Source: UBA5158 sp040389045
Lineage (GTDB): Bacteria; Pseudomonadota; Gammaproteobacteria; DSM-16500
Assembly (NCBI GenBank): GCA_040389045.1
Contig: JAZKAT010000029.1
Location: forward strand, 26,877 to 90,876
Length of the DNA stretch: 64,000 bases
Direction: 5' to 3'
The notes beneath the pieces were generated by a model. It was given only the letters and a program-made list of their open reading frames with translations. It made no database searches and was not told the DNA's origin. Shown one piece after another: positions 51,903-61,352 of the stretch. Position 1 is the first letter of the stretch. The number at the start of each line of letters is the position of its first letter. Position numbers and translations under genes: made by a program.

Positions 51903-51922
51903 ACCCTAACCTGGGTTAGGGT
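51903..51922. terminator. Hairpin between ftsZ and lpxC
   Basis: ACCCTAACC pairs with GGTTAGGGT around a minimal loop. It lies after the ftsZ stop codon, upstream of lpxC on the minus strand. A T-run follows it on the plus strand but not on the minus strand, so it is more likely a partial attenuator or RNA-stability element for the ftsZ-lpxC transcript than a full terminator. Confidence 0.45.
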
Positions 51923-51960
51923 TTTACTAAAAATTAATACTTTTATGCGTCCAAATAGAA

Positions 51961-53178
51961 TCAGCTGGTTTCCACTTCTTCCTTACGTCGCAAAAAGGCC
52001 GGGATATCAAGGTAGTCCATATCAACCGCAACATCGGCAACTGCTGCTGGTTTCACGGCGGTATTTGTAACCACCGTAGACACTGGCGCCGGACTTGCTG
52101 ATTGCCTGCGTAATACCGCAGGTTTATCCAAATGATGGTAATCCACTACGACTGGATTTACCGTGGTTGGATCAAATACTTTAGTGCTACTGCCAGCAAC
52201 TGCTGGGGCGCCTGCCATTTGCTTACGGCCAAGGCCAGTCACAATAACAGTGACACGCACTTCATCACGTAACTCTGGATCAATCACGGTCCCGACTACT
52301 ACCGTAGCGCCTTCCGAAGTAATACTCTTAATCGCTTCGCCAACTTCTTCGAATTCACCAATAGACATATCCAGGCCCGCGGTGATGTTAACCAATACGC
52401 CACGCGCTCCCGACATATCCACATCTTCCAGCAAGGGACTTGAAATAGCCGCTTCCGCCGCAATACGAGCCCGTGCTTCGCCAGAAGCAACGCCGGTGCC
52501 CATCATGGCCATGCCCATTTCAGACATCACGGTACGTACGTCAGCAAAATCCACGTTAATCAAACCAGGACGGGTAATTAATTCCGCTATCCCCTGTACG
52601 GCGCCGCGTAATACATCATTGGCCGCTTTAAAAGCGTTTACTAAAGTGACATTCTTACCTAATACCGACAATAATTTATTGTTTGGAATTGTAATCAGTG
52701 AATCCACATACTGGCTTAAATTTGCAATACCCGCTTCAGCCACTTGCATACGCGCCTTGCCTTCAAATGAAAACGGCCGCGTGGTCACTGCAACAGTCAG
52801 AATTCCTAATTCTTTAGCAATCTGGGCAAATACCGGTGCTGCACCCGTGCCGGTACCACCACCCATGCCAGAAGCCAGGAATACCATATCAGCACCCGTC
52901 AGAACTTCTTTAATGCGTTCACGATCTTCTTCTGCTGAACGACGACCAATTTCCGGATTGGCGCCCGCGCCTAAACCACGGGTAATTGCTTCGCCCAATT
53001 GTAACTTGGTATGAGCTGATGAATTTTCCAGCGCCTGCGCATCTGTGTTCGCACAAATAAATTCGACGCCTTCCATGGCGGTCAACATCATGTGTTCTAC
53101 CGCATTACCACCGCCACCGCCAATACCAATGACTTTAATAACTGCGTTTTGCGGGGCTGTATTTAACATTTCTAACAT
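51961..53178 (-). CDS. ftsZ: Cell division GTPase FtsZ
   Basis: A 405-residue tubulin homologue that forms the division ring. The nucleotide loop GIGGGGGNAVEHM (near residues 15-27), the tubulin signature GGGTGTGAAPVFA (about 105-117) and the synergy segment NVDFADVRTVMSEMG are present. After a variable linker it ends with DYLDIPAFLRRK, the tail bound by FtsA, ZipA and ZapD. AAGGAGC before the ATG at 53178 chooses this start over an in-frame codon at 53199. It follows ftsA by 44 bp. Confidence 0.98.
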   Translation of the reverse strand: MLEMLNTAPQNAVIKVIGIGGGGGNAVEHMMLTAMEGVEFICANTDAQALENSSAHTKLQLGEAITRGLGAGANPEIGRRSAEEDRERIKEVLTGADMVFLASGMGGGTGTGAAPVFAQIAKELGILTVAVTTRPFSFEGKARMQVAEAGIANLSQYVDSLITIPNNKLLSVLGKNVTLVNAFKAANDVLRGAVQGIAELITRPGLINVDFADVRTVMSEMGMAMMGTGVASGEARARIAAEAAISSPLLEDVDMSGARGVLVNITAGLDMSIGEFEEVGEAIKSITSEGATVVVGTVIDPELRDEVRVTVIVTGLGRKQMAGAPAVAGSSTKVFDPTTVNPVVVDYHHLDKPAVLRRQSASPAPVSTVVTNTAVKPAAVADVAVDMDYLDIPAFLRRKEEVETS

Positions 53179-53222
53179 GGTGTGGCTCCTTGTTGACACA
53201 CATTCAACCTTGAATAAGTTTT

Positions 53223-54455
53223 TTAAAAATTACCTTGAAACCAGCCGCGCATTCTTGCCCATAATCCCTTAAAAGTTGGTTGGGTAAGCGCTTCATGCGG
53301 AGTATCCCGTTGTTGCAAACCATAAATTAATAATCCAACGCCCGTTGCGTAAATAGGATTATTCGTGATTTCGGGTAAACCGGTTACAAATTGGGGGGTG
53401 CCTATGCGTACTGGCATATTAAAAATACGTTCCCCTAATTCAATTGCGCCTTCCACTTTTGACGCACCGCCAGTTAAAACAATACCGGCAGCAATGCGAT
53501 CTTCCAAACCGCTACGACGAATTTCCGCGGCTACCAATGAAAATAATTCTTCATAACGCGCTTCAACCACTTCGGCCAGCGCGCGCTTTGATACATGACG
53601 ACCAGGGCGGTCTCCCACCGTGGGAATATCAATCATTTGATTCGGGTCAGCTAGCTCCTGCAATGCACAAGCATATTTCAATTTAATTTCATCCGCATTA
53701 CGCGCGGGAGTGCGTAACGCAATAGCAATATCATTGGTGACTTGATCACCGGCAATTGGAATCACTGCGGTATGACGTATCGCACCTTCGGTAAAGATAG
53801 CGATATCGGTAGTACCACCGCCAATATCAATCATGCATATGCCCAGTTCTTTTTCGTCATCCGTTAAAACTGACTGGCTTGAGGCAAATTGTTCTAAAAC
53901 AATATCACTTGCCATCAACCCACAACGCTTCAGGCATTTGACAATATTTTGAGCTGCGCTAACTGCGCCGGTAACAATATGTACTTTGGCTTCCAGGCGT
54001 ACACCCGACATGCCTATGGGTTCGCGGATAGCTTCCTGGTCATCAATAATAAATTCCTGCGGTAATATGTGCAGGATTTTCTGGTCTGCAGGAATCGCTA
54101 CTGCTTTGGCAGCATCAATAACCCGGTCTACATCCAGTTGTGACACTTCACGGTCACGAATGGCGACAATACCATGCGAATTCAAGCTGCGAATATGACT
54201 ACCGGCAATACCGGTAAATGCCGAATAAATCTGGCAACCCGCCATTAATTCCGCTTCTTCGACCGCATTTTGAATTGAAGTAACAGCAGATTCGATGTTA
54301 ACAACAACACCTTTTTTCATACCCTGTGAAGGATGTGAACCAAGACCGATAATGTTAATTTTGCCCTCATTGGTGACTTCACCAACAATAGCAACAACTT
54401 TTGAAGTTCCTATATCAATACCGACCATTAAATCTTTGTTTGGCTTCTTTGCCAT
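53223..54455 (-). CDS. ftsA: Cell division actin-like protein FtsA
   Basis: A 410-residue actin-fold ATPase that ties FtsZ to the membrane. It has MVGIDIGTSKVVAIVGEV at the N-terminus (phosphate 1), GICMIDIGGGTTDIAIF (phosphate 2), GIVLTGGASKVEG (adenosine) and a C-terminal amphipathic membrane-targeting helix, GLWARMRGWFQGNF. The order ftsQ-ftsA-ftsZ and the 23-bp spacing to ftsQ are standard. Confidence 0.98.
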   Translation of the reverse strand: MAKKPNKDLMVGIDIGTSKVVAIVGEVTNEGKINIIGLGSHPSQGMKKGVVVNIESAVTSIQNAVEEAELMAGCQIYSAFTGIAGSHIRSLNSHGIVAIRDREVSQLDVDRVIDAAKAVAIPADQKILHILPQEFIIDDQEAIREPIGMSGVRLEAKVHIVTGAVSAAQNIVKCLKRCGLMASDIVLEQFASSQSVLTDDEKELGICMIDIGGGTTDIAIFTEGAIRHTAVIPIAGDQVTNDIAIALRTPARNADEIKLKYACALQELADPNQMIDIPTVGDRPGRHVSKRALAEVVEARYEELFSLVAAEIRRSGLEDRIAAGIVLTGGASKVEGAIELGERIFNMPVRIGTPQFVTGLPEITNNPIYATGVGLLIYGLQQRDTPHEALTQPTFKGLWARMRGWFQGNF

Positions 54456-54478
54456 AATTATACTTCCACACTGAGTAG

Positions 54479-55210
54479 TTACGTGACTGACTTCCAGCGA
54501 ACAGCCATTCCATTGGGATAACGCAAATCTATATAGTCTACCTCTGCAACCCGGTTTCCTACTATTTTCGAATACACTTTCACAAAATGGTTGAGTCGAG
54601 TCAAGACATCTTTGTGTCCAACACTCATTTTAATGCCATTATCGAGAATCAAATTCCATGTCATCGAAGGCGTTAATTCTAGTCGCGCAATTTTAAAATG
54701 CAATGGCATTAATACATCATTTATTTTTGTGTAATACTGAGCCATAAACAGCTGTTCACCACTTGGCCCGGCCAATTGCGGCAAATTTCCGGGAATGCTA
54801 CCGGTGGCTGGGGTAAATAACTCCCCTTTGGTACTTAATAAACTTGAATTATTCCAAAGTGCTAACGGTTGCTTTTCTTCAATGGTGACCGTCACTAAAT
54901 TCGGCCATACGCGTCTTACCATTACTTGTGAAATCCAGGGTAACTGCAATAAACGTTCTTTGATTTTATCGACTTCAACATCAAAAAATCCCTTGCTCAC
55001 CAAGGGCGCGATTAAAGTTTGCACTTCATTGTGATCAACATGGCGCACACCAAATATTTTCACCGAATCGATAGGAAAATATTCGGCGTTTTTAAATTTG
55101 TTATAAGAGAAAGTAGATAACGCCAGAAGGATGGTAAATGCGAGAAATTTTAGCAGCATTTTCCAGGAAAAACTCATTCCGTAATGGTTCCTTACTCTGC
55201 CAATAGACAT
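54479..55210 (-). CDS. ftsQ: Cell division protein FtsQ
   Basis: A 243-residue bitopic division protein. A short cytosolic N-terminus is followed by one membrane helix (about 18-36), the POTRA domain starting FPIDSVKIFGVRHVDHNEV (about 45-115), and the beta domain ending VAEVDYIDLRYPNGMAVRW, the FtsB-contact region. GGAAG precedes the ATG with short spacing. The usual upstream neighbour ddl is missing; instead a 152-bp gap with two hairpins separates it from murB. Confidence 0.95.
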   Translation of the reverse strand: MSIGRVRNHYGMSFSWKMLLKFLAFTILLALSTFSYNKFKNAEYFPIDSVKIFGVRHVDHNEVQTLIAPLVSKGFFDVEVDKIKERLLQLPWISQVMVRRVWPNLVTVTIEEKQPLALWNNSSLLSTKGELFTPATGSIPGNLPQLAGPSGEQLFMAQYYTKINDVLMPLHFKIARLELTPSMTWNLILDNGIKMSVGHKDVLTRLNHFVKVYSKIVGNRVAEVDYIDLRYPNGMAVRWKSVT

Positions 55211-55235
55211 TTTGCTTCCCTTATATTGTCTTTCC

Positions 55236-55343
55236 AGGAGTTCCCGCTAAAAAACGCGGGAGCTCCTTCCTTGTTTAGATGCTACGCCCAAGCAAAGCTT
55301 GTGCTTGCACTCAGAGGAGAGAATCACAATTCTCCCCTCTGAG
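55236..55343. repeat. Two hairpins in the murB-ftsQ gap
   Basis: Hairpin 1 pairs AGGAGTTCCCGC (55236-55247) with GCGGGAGCTCCT (55256-55267), one mismatch. Hairpin 2 pairs CTCAGAGGAGAGAAT (55310-55324) with ATTCTCCCCTCTGAG (55329-55343), also nearly perfect. Neither has a T-run on the minus strand, so they are probably not simple terminators; RNA processing between murB and ftsQ, or remnants of a lost segment, are possible. Confidence 0.75.
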
Positions 55344-55362
55344 AACTCCCCATCGTGAAAGG

Positions 55363-56286
55363 TCAAGAGCAGCCATTTATAGTTTTCCCAAGAATACACA
55401 CCTCAGGGTTCAAACGAATATTATGGTGTTGCTCAACAATATCCACTACATGCCAGATCAATGATTCAATATCGGTTGCGGTCGCACCGCCTTCATTAAT
55501 AATAAAATTCGCGTGTTTTTCAGAAATTCTCGCCTCGCCTATCGCCAAACCTTTCAAGCCAGCCTGTTCAATCAACCGCGCGGCATATTCGCCGGGCGGA
55601 TTGCGAAATACGGACCCACCATTAGGCCAACTGGTCGGTTGTGATTGATTGCGTTTTTCCAGCAATAAACGGATATCTTCCAGTGAGCGGTGTTTTTCAC
55701 CGGGGACTAATTCGAAATGGGCGGCGACAAACCATTCATTCGCGGGCCCTTTGACATGCCGGTAACCCACTTCGTAATCCTGTGCCGACCGTATCTGTCT
55801 ATGACCAGTGCGGTTAATTGTTTCAACTTTGCAAACACGCTGCCAGGTTTCACCACCATAGCAACCCGCGTTCATTGCCAGCGCGCCGCCGACCGTACCC
55901 GGGATACCTGCTAAAAATTCTAAGCCGCTTAAACCCAAACGTGCAGTGTGCCTGGCTATTTGGGCGCAAGCGACGCCCGCTTCCGCGCGCATCATAAACG
56001 GCCCAGTCTGAGAAATTTGCGTCAACGCGCCCTGAGTAATAATCGCCGCGCCATCAATGCCGCCATCACGAATAAGTGTGTTGCTGCCTAACCCTAACCA
56101 TAACAAGGGAACATCAACGGGTAGTTGTCTGAGAAAATCCGCCACATCATCAAGATCAGCCGGAATATAAACGAAATCCGCCGTTCCACCTACGCGCCAT
56201 GAAGTATAAGCTGCCAAGGGTTCTTTTGGCAGAATACGTCCACGCAATTTTTGGAAGGTTTGTAACGGAATGTGTTCTTCCAACAT
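55363..56286 (-). CDS. murB: UDP-N-acetylenolpyruvoylglucosamine reductase MurB
   Basis: A 307-residue FAD enzyme that reduces enolpyruvyl-UDP-GlcNAc to UDP-MurNAc. It has YTSWRVGGTADFVY, LGLGSNTLIRDGGIDG (FAD binding), SGLEFLAGIPGTVGGALAMNAG and NGGSVFRNPPG with the catalytic Ser. The short (type II-like) layout lacks the large insertion of E. coli MurB. Its ATG follows the murC stop directly (TAAATG). A gap with two hairpins follows, where ddl would be expected. Confidence 0.97.
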   Translation of the reverse strand: MLEEHIPLQTFQKLRGRILPKEPLAAYTSWRVGGTADFVYIPADLDDVADFLRQLPVDVPLLWLGLGSNTLIRDGGIDGAAIITQGALTQISQTGPFMMRAEAGVACAQIARHTARLGLSGLEFLAGIPGTVGGALAMNAGCYGGETWQRVCKVETINRTGHRQIRSAQDYEVGYRHVKGPANEWFVAAHFELVPGEKHRSLEDIRLLLEKRNQSQPTSWPNGGSVFRNPPGEYAARLIEQAGLKGLAIGEARISEKHANFIINEGGATATDIESLIWHVVDIVEQHHNIRLNPEVCILGKTINGCS

Positions 56287-57747
56287 TTATGAGCTCCGCT
56301 CAGTCGTCGTTGTTGTTTCCACATTTTTTGGTGTTGCAACTAATACATCCTGTAAGTTGCTGGCCGCAAGGGCAGCCGCCATCGCACCAATGTTGCCCGC
56401 GCCCTGCATCAATAATACATCACCTGGCAGCAAAGTTTTAGCGAGTATTGATGCTAATTGCTCATGTCTTTGCACAAAAATTGATATTTGATTGGCGTTA
56501 CCGCTAATTTTATTTGCAAGTGTTTGCCCATCTGCACCTTCTATATATTCTTCACCCGCGGCATAAACCTCTAAAAGCAGTAACACATCTGGCTTGGCTA
56601 ACACGTTGCAAAAGTCATTAAATAAATCGCGCGTGCGTGTGTAACGATGCGGTTGGTACACCATGACTAAACGGCGTTCCGGCCAGCTTTCACGGGCAGC
56701 CTGTAAGGTGACTTCAATTTCCCGCGGATGATGACCGTAATCATCAATTAAAGTGACACTGCCATCACCCACAGGAAAATCTCCATAAATTTGGAAACGC
56801 CGACCAATTCCCGCGAAACTTTCCAGCGCGCGGATGATGGCGTCATCAGCCACTTTCACTTCGGTGGCGACAGCAATCGCTGCTAATGCATTTAACACAT
56901 TATGCTTGCCGGGCAGATTCAAAGTGATTTTCAATGGCGCCATGCCCTGAGGGCGTTGCGCGGTAAAATGCGTTTTGGTACCGGTTTGTGAAATATCAAT
57001 CGCTCTGAAATCCGCGTCTTCGCCAAAACCATAAGTGATAATTGGCCGTGAAACTTCCGCCAGCGTTTCGCGCACCACCGCATCATCCACACACAACACT
57101 GCTAAACCATAAAATGGCAGGCAATGCAGAAATTTCACGAATGCGGCACGTAATTCCGCGAAATCATTATGGTAAGTTCCCATATGGTCCGCATCTATAT
57201 TGGTGACTACGGAAATCATAGGCTTTAAATACAAGAACGAAGCATCACTTTCATCAGCTTCTGCCACTAAATAAGGGCCTTTACCTAGTCCGGCGTTACT
57301 GCCCGCGCTATTTAAACGGCCACCGATCACAAAAGTTGGGTCCAAACCCGCTTCCGCAAAAATACTGGTGACCAGACTAGTCGTGGTAGTTTTGCCGTGG
57401 GTACCCGCAATCGCAATACCGTAACGAAAACGCATTAATTCACCTAGCATTTCCGCGCGCGGCACAATGGGAATACGCGCTACACGCGCGGCAACTAATT
57501 CTGGGTTATCCATGCTAACCGCCGATGATCGCACCACTACATCCGCTTGCTGGACTTGCTGTGCGTCATGGCTTTTATATATTTCCGCGCCAATGCCGGT
57601 CAGGCGTTTTGTTAAAGCGTTATCGGATAAGTCAGAACCAGAAACTTTATAGCCTTCACTTATCAATACTTCCGCGATACCCGCCATGCCAACACCGCCG
57701 ATACCAACGAAATGAATATGCTTAATTCTGCCCATTTCAAATGTCAT
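56287..57747 (-). CDS. murC: UDP-N-acetylmuramate-L-alanine ligase MurC
   Basis: A 486-residue Mur ligase that adds L-Ala to UDP-MurNAc. HFVGIGGVGMAGIAEVL is the N-terminal Rossmann motif, AGTHGKTTTTSLV the ATP loop, and IDDYGHHPREIEVTL plus VYQPHRYTRT the C-terminal domain. GAGG a few bases before the ATG at 57747 favours that start, overlapping murG by 11 bp; the ATG at 57735 is the alternative. Standard position between murG and murB. Confidence 0.97.
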   Translation of the reverse strand: MTFEMGRIKHIHFVGIGGVGMAGIAEVLISEGYKVSGSDLSDNALTKRLTGIGAEIYKSHDAQQVQQADVVVRSSAVSMDNPELVAARVARIPIVPRAEMLGELMRFRYGIAIAGTHGKTTTTSLVTSIFAEAGLDPTFVIGGRLNSAGSNAGLGKGPYLVAEADESDASFLYLKPMISVVTNIDADHMGTYHNDFAELRAAFVKFLHCLPFYGLAVLCVDDAVVRETLAEVSRPIITYGFGEDADFRAIDISQTGTKTHFTAQRPQGMAPLKITLNLPGKHNVLNALAAIAVATEVKVADDAIIRALESFAGIGRRFQIYGDFPVGDGSVTLIDDYGHHPREIEVTLQAARESWPERRLVMVYQPHRYTRTRDLFNDFCNVLAKPDVLLLLEVYAAGEEYIEGADGQTLANKISGNANQISIFVQRHEQLASILAKTLLPGDVLLMQGAGNIGAMAAALAASNLQDVLVATPKNVETTTTTERSS

Positions 57748-58825
57748 TACAAACCTCACTACAAATTTTTAATACTTTATTGGTGGCATCAATTTTGCGT
57801 AATTGATAAGCCGCTTGCGCCATCGCGGTGCGTTTCGCCGGTGACGTGGACAACTCTTTGATAATCGTTGCTAACCTTTCCGCTGTTAATTCAGTTTGCT
57901 GAATTAACATGGCAGCGGCGTTTTTTACCAGATAATTTGCATTTGCAGTTTGATGATCATCAACAGCATACGGATAAGGAATTAAAATCGCGCCTAAACC
58001 CGCCGCGCATAATTCCGCTATGGTCAACGCGCCGGCGCGACACAAAACCACATCCGCCCACGCATAGGCGTTGCCCATGTCCGCAATAAATGGCTGCACG
58101 GTCGCAGCTACGTTTACATTCGCATAATTTTGTTGAGTGCTGGCCGCATGCTTGTCACCTGCTTGATGCATGACTTCCGGACGTTCGTTTAATGGCAACA
58201 TAGCAATCGCTTTCGGCACCAATTCATTAAACGATGCCGCCCCCAAACTACCGCCTATGACTAACAGCCTTAACGGCTTGGAACGGTCAGCAAAGCGTTG
58301 GATGGGGGGTGGTAAAACAGTAATTTCTTTGCGGACGGGATTGCCTGTGGTAATAATTTTCGTACGCGTTTTGAAAGTGTTTGGAAATCCTTCCAACACT
58401 TTTGCCGCGACCAGCGCCAACCATTTGTTGGTCATACCTGGCTTGGCATTTTGCTCATGAATAACTAATGGATAACTCAGCAACCAACTGGCTATACCGC
58501 CGGGGCCACTGACAAAACCACCCATGCCCAGCACAATATCCGGTTTGAAATGTTTGATGACGATGGAGGCTTGCGCGATAGCTTTCATAAGACGCCAGGG
58601 CGCGGATAACAATTGTTTTAACCCTTTGCCACGCACACCGGTAATCGTGATTAAATGCAGCGGAATACCCGCTTCTGGCACCACCCGCGCTTCCAAACCC
58701 TGCGCCGTCCCTAACCAGGCAACAGTGATGCCCTGCTGTTGCAATTCACGCGCAACCGCCAGCCCAGGGAACACGTGACCACCTGTTCCACCTGCCATTA
58801 TCAATACTTTTTTAAGTTTACCCAT
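57737..58825 (-). CDS. murG: Lipid II synthase MurG
   Basis: A 362-residue GT28 transferase that adds GlcNAc to lipid I on the inner face of the membrane. It has LIMAGGTGGHVFPGLAVA, MGGFVSGPGGIA, VIHEQNAKPGMTNKWLA, VIGGSLGAASFNELVP and the UDP-sugar region CRAGALTIAELCAAGLGAILIPYP (given as one family block in shorter pieces). The ATG overlaps the ftsW stop (TGATG). Confidence 0.97.
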   Translation of the reverse strand: MGKLKKVLIMAGGTGGHVFPGLAVARELQQQGITVAWLGTAQGLEARVVPEAGIPLHLITITGVRGKGLKQLLSAPWRLMKAIAQASIVIKHFKPDIVLGMGGFVSGPGGIASWLLSYPLVIHEQNAKPGMTNKWLALVAAKVLEGFPNTFKTRTKIITTGNPVRKEITVLPPPIQRFADRSKPLRLLVIGGSLGAASFNELVPKAIAMLPLNERPEVMHQAGDKHAASTQQNYANVNVAATVQPFIADMGNAYAWADVVLCRAGALTIAELCAAGLGAILIPYPYAVDDHQTANANYLVKNAAAMLIQQTELTAERLATIIKELSTSPAKRTAMAQAAYQLRKIDATNKVLKICSEVCNDI

Positions 58826-60006
58826 CAACGTAACCCAACTGCTAACATCCGATTTTCATAATCAATCCGCAACAATATTGCAATTGTAATACAATTGACC
58901 AGCATACTGCTACCGCCATAACTCATCAGCGGTAACGTCAAGCCTTTGGTCGGCAATAGTCCCGAATTGACCCCCATGCTCACAGTGAACTGAATCACAA
59001 ACCATAAGCCAATTCCATACGCCATATAACCCGCGAAATGCTGGCCCAGGCGTTGTGCCTGTCGCCCAATAAAGAAAATCTTGGCGATCAGGAAAGTAAA
59101 CAAGGCAATGACCGCGATAACACCCAGCAAACCCAATTCTTCCGCTATGACGGCAAATAAAAAATCGGTGTGGGCTTCGGGAAGATAAAATAATTTTTGA
59201 ATGCTGTTGCCCAGGCCCACGCCAAACCAGCCGCCCCGACCAAACGCAATTAATGACTGCGTTAATTGATAACCGCTATTGAATGGATGCGCCCATGGAT
59301 TCATAAAAGAAGTCAGGCGCAACAGGCGATAAGGTGCGGAAATCGCCAGGAAAGAAAGGAAAACACCTACTACTGCCAGCAATAAAAGAAAATTTCGTAA
59401 ACGCATGCCTGCTAAAAACATCATTCCCAATGCGGTACTGATGATGACTACCGCCGCACCGAAATCCGGTTCCCGCATCAATAAAGCCAAAATAATAGCC
59501 AGCACACCCATGGGTTTTACAAACCCAAGGAAACTCACTTTAATGTCGGCATTATAACGATATAAATAACCCGCCATATAAATGACGACAGCAATTTTTG
59601 TCAATTCGGAAATTTGAATTCCGACAAAACCCAGCCCAATCCAGCGCGTACTGCCATTAACAGAATGACCAATTCCGGGAAATAAAACTAAGGCGAGCAA
59701 AACCATCACGCTAACCAGCACCATGCCCCCGCTTTTTTCCCAAAATTCAATTTCAAACTGCACCACAATGCTGCCGAGTATGATGCCGGCAATTAAATAA
59801 ATCAGTTGTTTGTAGAAAAAATAAAACGGTTGATGGAGTTGATGGTCTGAAACCACAATCGATGCGGAAGCCACCATTAATAAACCAAAAGCAAGCAGAC
59901 ACAATATGGTGGCGATAAACCACAAATCATATGGCAATGGCGGCGTCATTACGCGGCGTGAAGCGACATTATTGTTTATCATGACCGGTTGCAATTTCAA
60001 TTTCAT
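58825..60006 (-). CDS. ftsW: Septal peptidoglycan polymerase FtsW (SEDS)
   Basis: A 393-residue SEDS-family membrane glycosyltransferase with about ten helices. FGLLMVASASIVVSD ends helix 1, GSTRWIGLGFVGIQISELTK is the loop motif (in shorter pieces: GSTRWIGLG, QISELTK), and the C-terminal GLLPTKGLTLPLMSYGGSSM is diagnostic, with 'TEAHTDFLFAVIAEELG'-like PEAHTDFLFA in the large periplasmic loop. It overlaps murD by four bases (ATGA) and murG by one. Confidence 0.97.
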   Translation of the reverse strand: MKLKLQPVMINNNVASRRVMTPPLPYDLWFIATILCLLAFGLLMVASASIVVSDHQLHQPFYFFYKQLIYLIAGIILGSIVVQFEIEFWEKSGGMVLVSVMVLLALVLFPGIGHSVNGSTRWIGLGFVGIQISELTKIAVVIYMAGYLYRYNADIKVSFLGFVKPMGVLAIILALLMREPDFGAAVVIISTALGMMFLAGMRLRNFLLLLAVVGVFLSFLAISAPYRLLRLTSFMNPWAHPFNSGYQLTQSLIAFGRGGWFGVGLGNSIQKLFYLPEAHTDFLFAVIAEELGLLGVIAVIALFTFLIAKIFFIGRQAQRLGQHFAGYMAYGIGLWFVIQFTVSMGVNSGLLPTKGLTLPLMSYGGSSMLVNCITIAILLRIDYENRMLAVGLR

Positions 60007-61340
60007 GTTAATCCCTTAACAACCTCGGTAAACACAGCGCCCCTATGCTCAAAGTTTTTAAACATATCCAAACTGGCGCAGGCGGGAGATAACAATACGC
60101 TATCGCCTGGCGTTGCCGCTTGCTCTGCCAGAGTCACTGCTTCCTGCATACTCTTCGCGAAACAAATTTCCACACGGTCAGTTAAAATATCTGCCAATAC
60201 TGGCGCGGATTCACCAATCAAAATAACAGTTCTGACATATTTTGCGACCCCGGGCACCAGGGGGGAGAAATCAGCATTCTTGCCTACTCCACCCGCAATT
60301 AAAATTAACTTGCCGTCTATCTCTGGCCCTAAGCCTTCGATAGCCGCGAGTGTGGCGCCAACATTAGTACCTTTGGAATCGTTGTACCAACGTATGCCAT
60401 TACGTTCACGAACTAACTGACAACGATGCTCAAGACCATTGAACGTCAGCAGGGTTTCAATCATAGGCGCCATGCGCAAACCAAAACTATGGCCAATCGC
60501 TAATGCCGCCAGGGCATTCGCTTGATAATGGCGTCCCAAAATTGGCAAGTCGTGTACCGGCATTAAGAGTTGATCTTCAAAAGCCAGATAACTTTCTTTT
60601 TCGCACATCACCAAACCAAACTCCTGCTTGCCAGGTGTTTGTAACGTAAATTGCACTTTTTGTTTCGAGTAATGATTCAATGCATCGGTGGCTGGATCAT
60701 CACGATTACAAACCGCGATTTCGCAATTCATAAACACTCTATGCTTGGCGTCTTGATAATCTTTTAATGTTGCATAACGGTCCATATGATCAGGGGTAAT
60801 ATTTAGCAATGCCGCGACCTGAGGTTTTAATGAATGCGTGGTTTCAAGTTGAAAACTTGATAATTCCAAAACAAATAATTCCGGATTATTTCTCTCTAAC
60901 AAATCCAGCGCCGGCGTACCCAAATTGCCGCCCATTTCACTACGTAAGCCAGCCATCAGTGCCATCTTACCCACTAGCGTAGTCACAGTGCTTTTTGCAT
61001 TCGTACCGGTAATTGCAATAACGGGTTCGGCAACAACATGGGCGAACAATTCAATGTCACCAATTACCGTTTTACCTTGCCCGATTTGTCGTGCCAGCGC
61101 CGGTTCTTTAATCGAAACACCCGGACTCACAATAATTTTAGCGGCGCTATCCAGCAATTTGTCATCCAGCTTACCTAGCGAAACCTGACAATTTGGATAA
61201 TCCGCCAGAATGCGCGCCAAATTAGGTGGTTCAGCGCGGGTATCAGCAAATGCCAGCGGTATATTTTGTTTTTTCAGGAAACGCGCGCAAGATAAAGCGG
61301 TAACACCCAGACCTACTATGACGTGCAATCCCTCAGACAT
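60003..61340 (-). CDS. murD: UDP-N-acetylmuramoylalanine-D-glutamate ligase MurD
   Basis: A 445-residue Mur ligase that adds D-Glu. VIVGLGVTALSCARFL is the N-terminal motif, AITGTNAKSTVTTLVG the ATP loop, ELSSFQLETTHSL and NITPDHMDRYATLKDYQDAK the central domain, and HRCQLVRERNGIRWYNDSKGTN the closing domain (here in pieces). It lies 12 bp after mraY and overlaps ftsW, all in the canonical order. Confidence 0.97.
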   Translation of the reverse strand: MSEGLHVIVGLGVTALSCARFLKKQNIPLAFADTRAEPPNLARILADYPNCQVSLGKLDDKLLDSAAKIIVSPGVSIKEPALARQIGQGKTVIGDIELFAHVVAEPVIAITGTNAKSTVTTLVGKMALMAGLRSEMGGNLGTPALDLLERNNPELFVLELSSFQLETTHSLKPQVAALLNITPDHMDRYATLKDYQDAKHRVFMNCEIAVCNRDDPATDALNHYSKQKVQFTLQTPGKQEFGLVMCEKESYLAFEDQLLMPVHDLPILGRHYQANALAALAIGHSFGLRMAPMIETLLTFNGLEHRCQLVRERNGIRWYNDSKGTNVGATLAAIEGLGPEIDGKLILIAGGVGKNADFSPLVPGVAKYVRTVILIGESAPVLADILTDRVEICFAKSMQEAVTLAEQAATPGDSVLLSPACASLDMFKNFEHRGAVFTEVVKGLT

Positions 61341-61352
61341 ATAGTTATTCCA

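Noticed and set aside
52163..53014. Long plus-strand ORF of 283 residues opposite ftsZ
   Set aside because: Composition is that of an antisense shadow (Thr/Ser/Pro/Ala rich), with no ribosome site, and it lies wholly inside a certain ftsZ.
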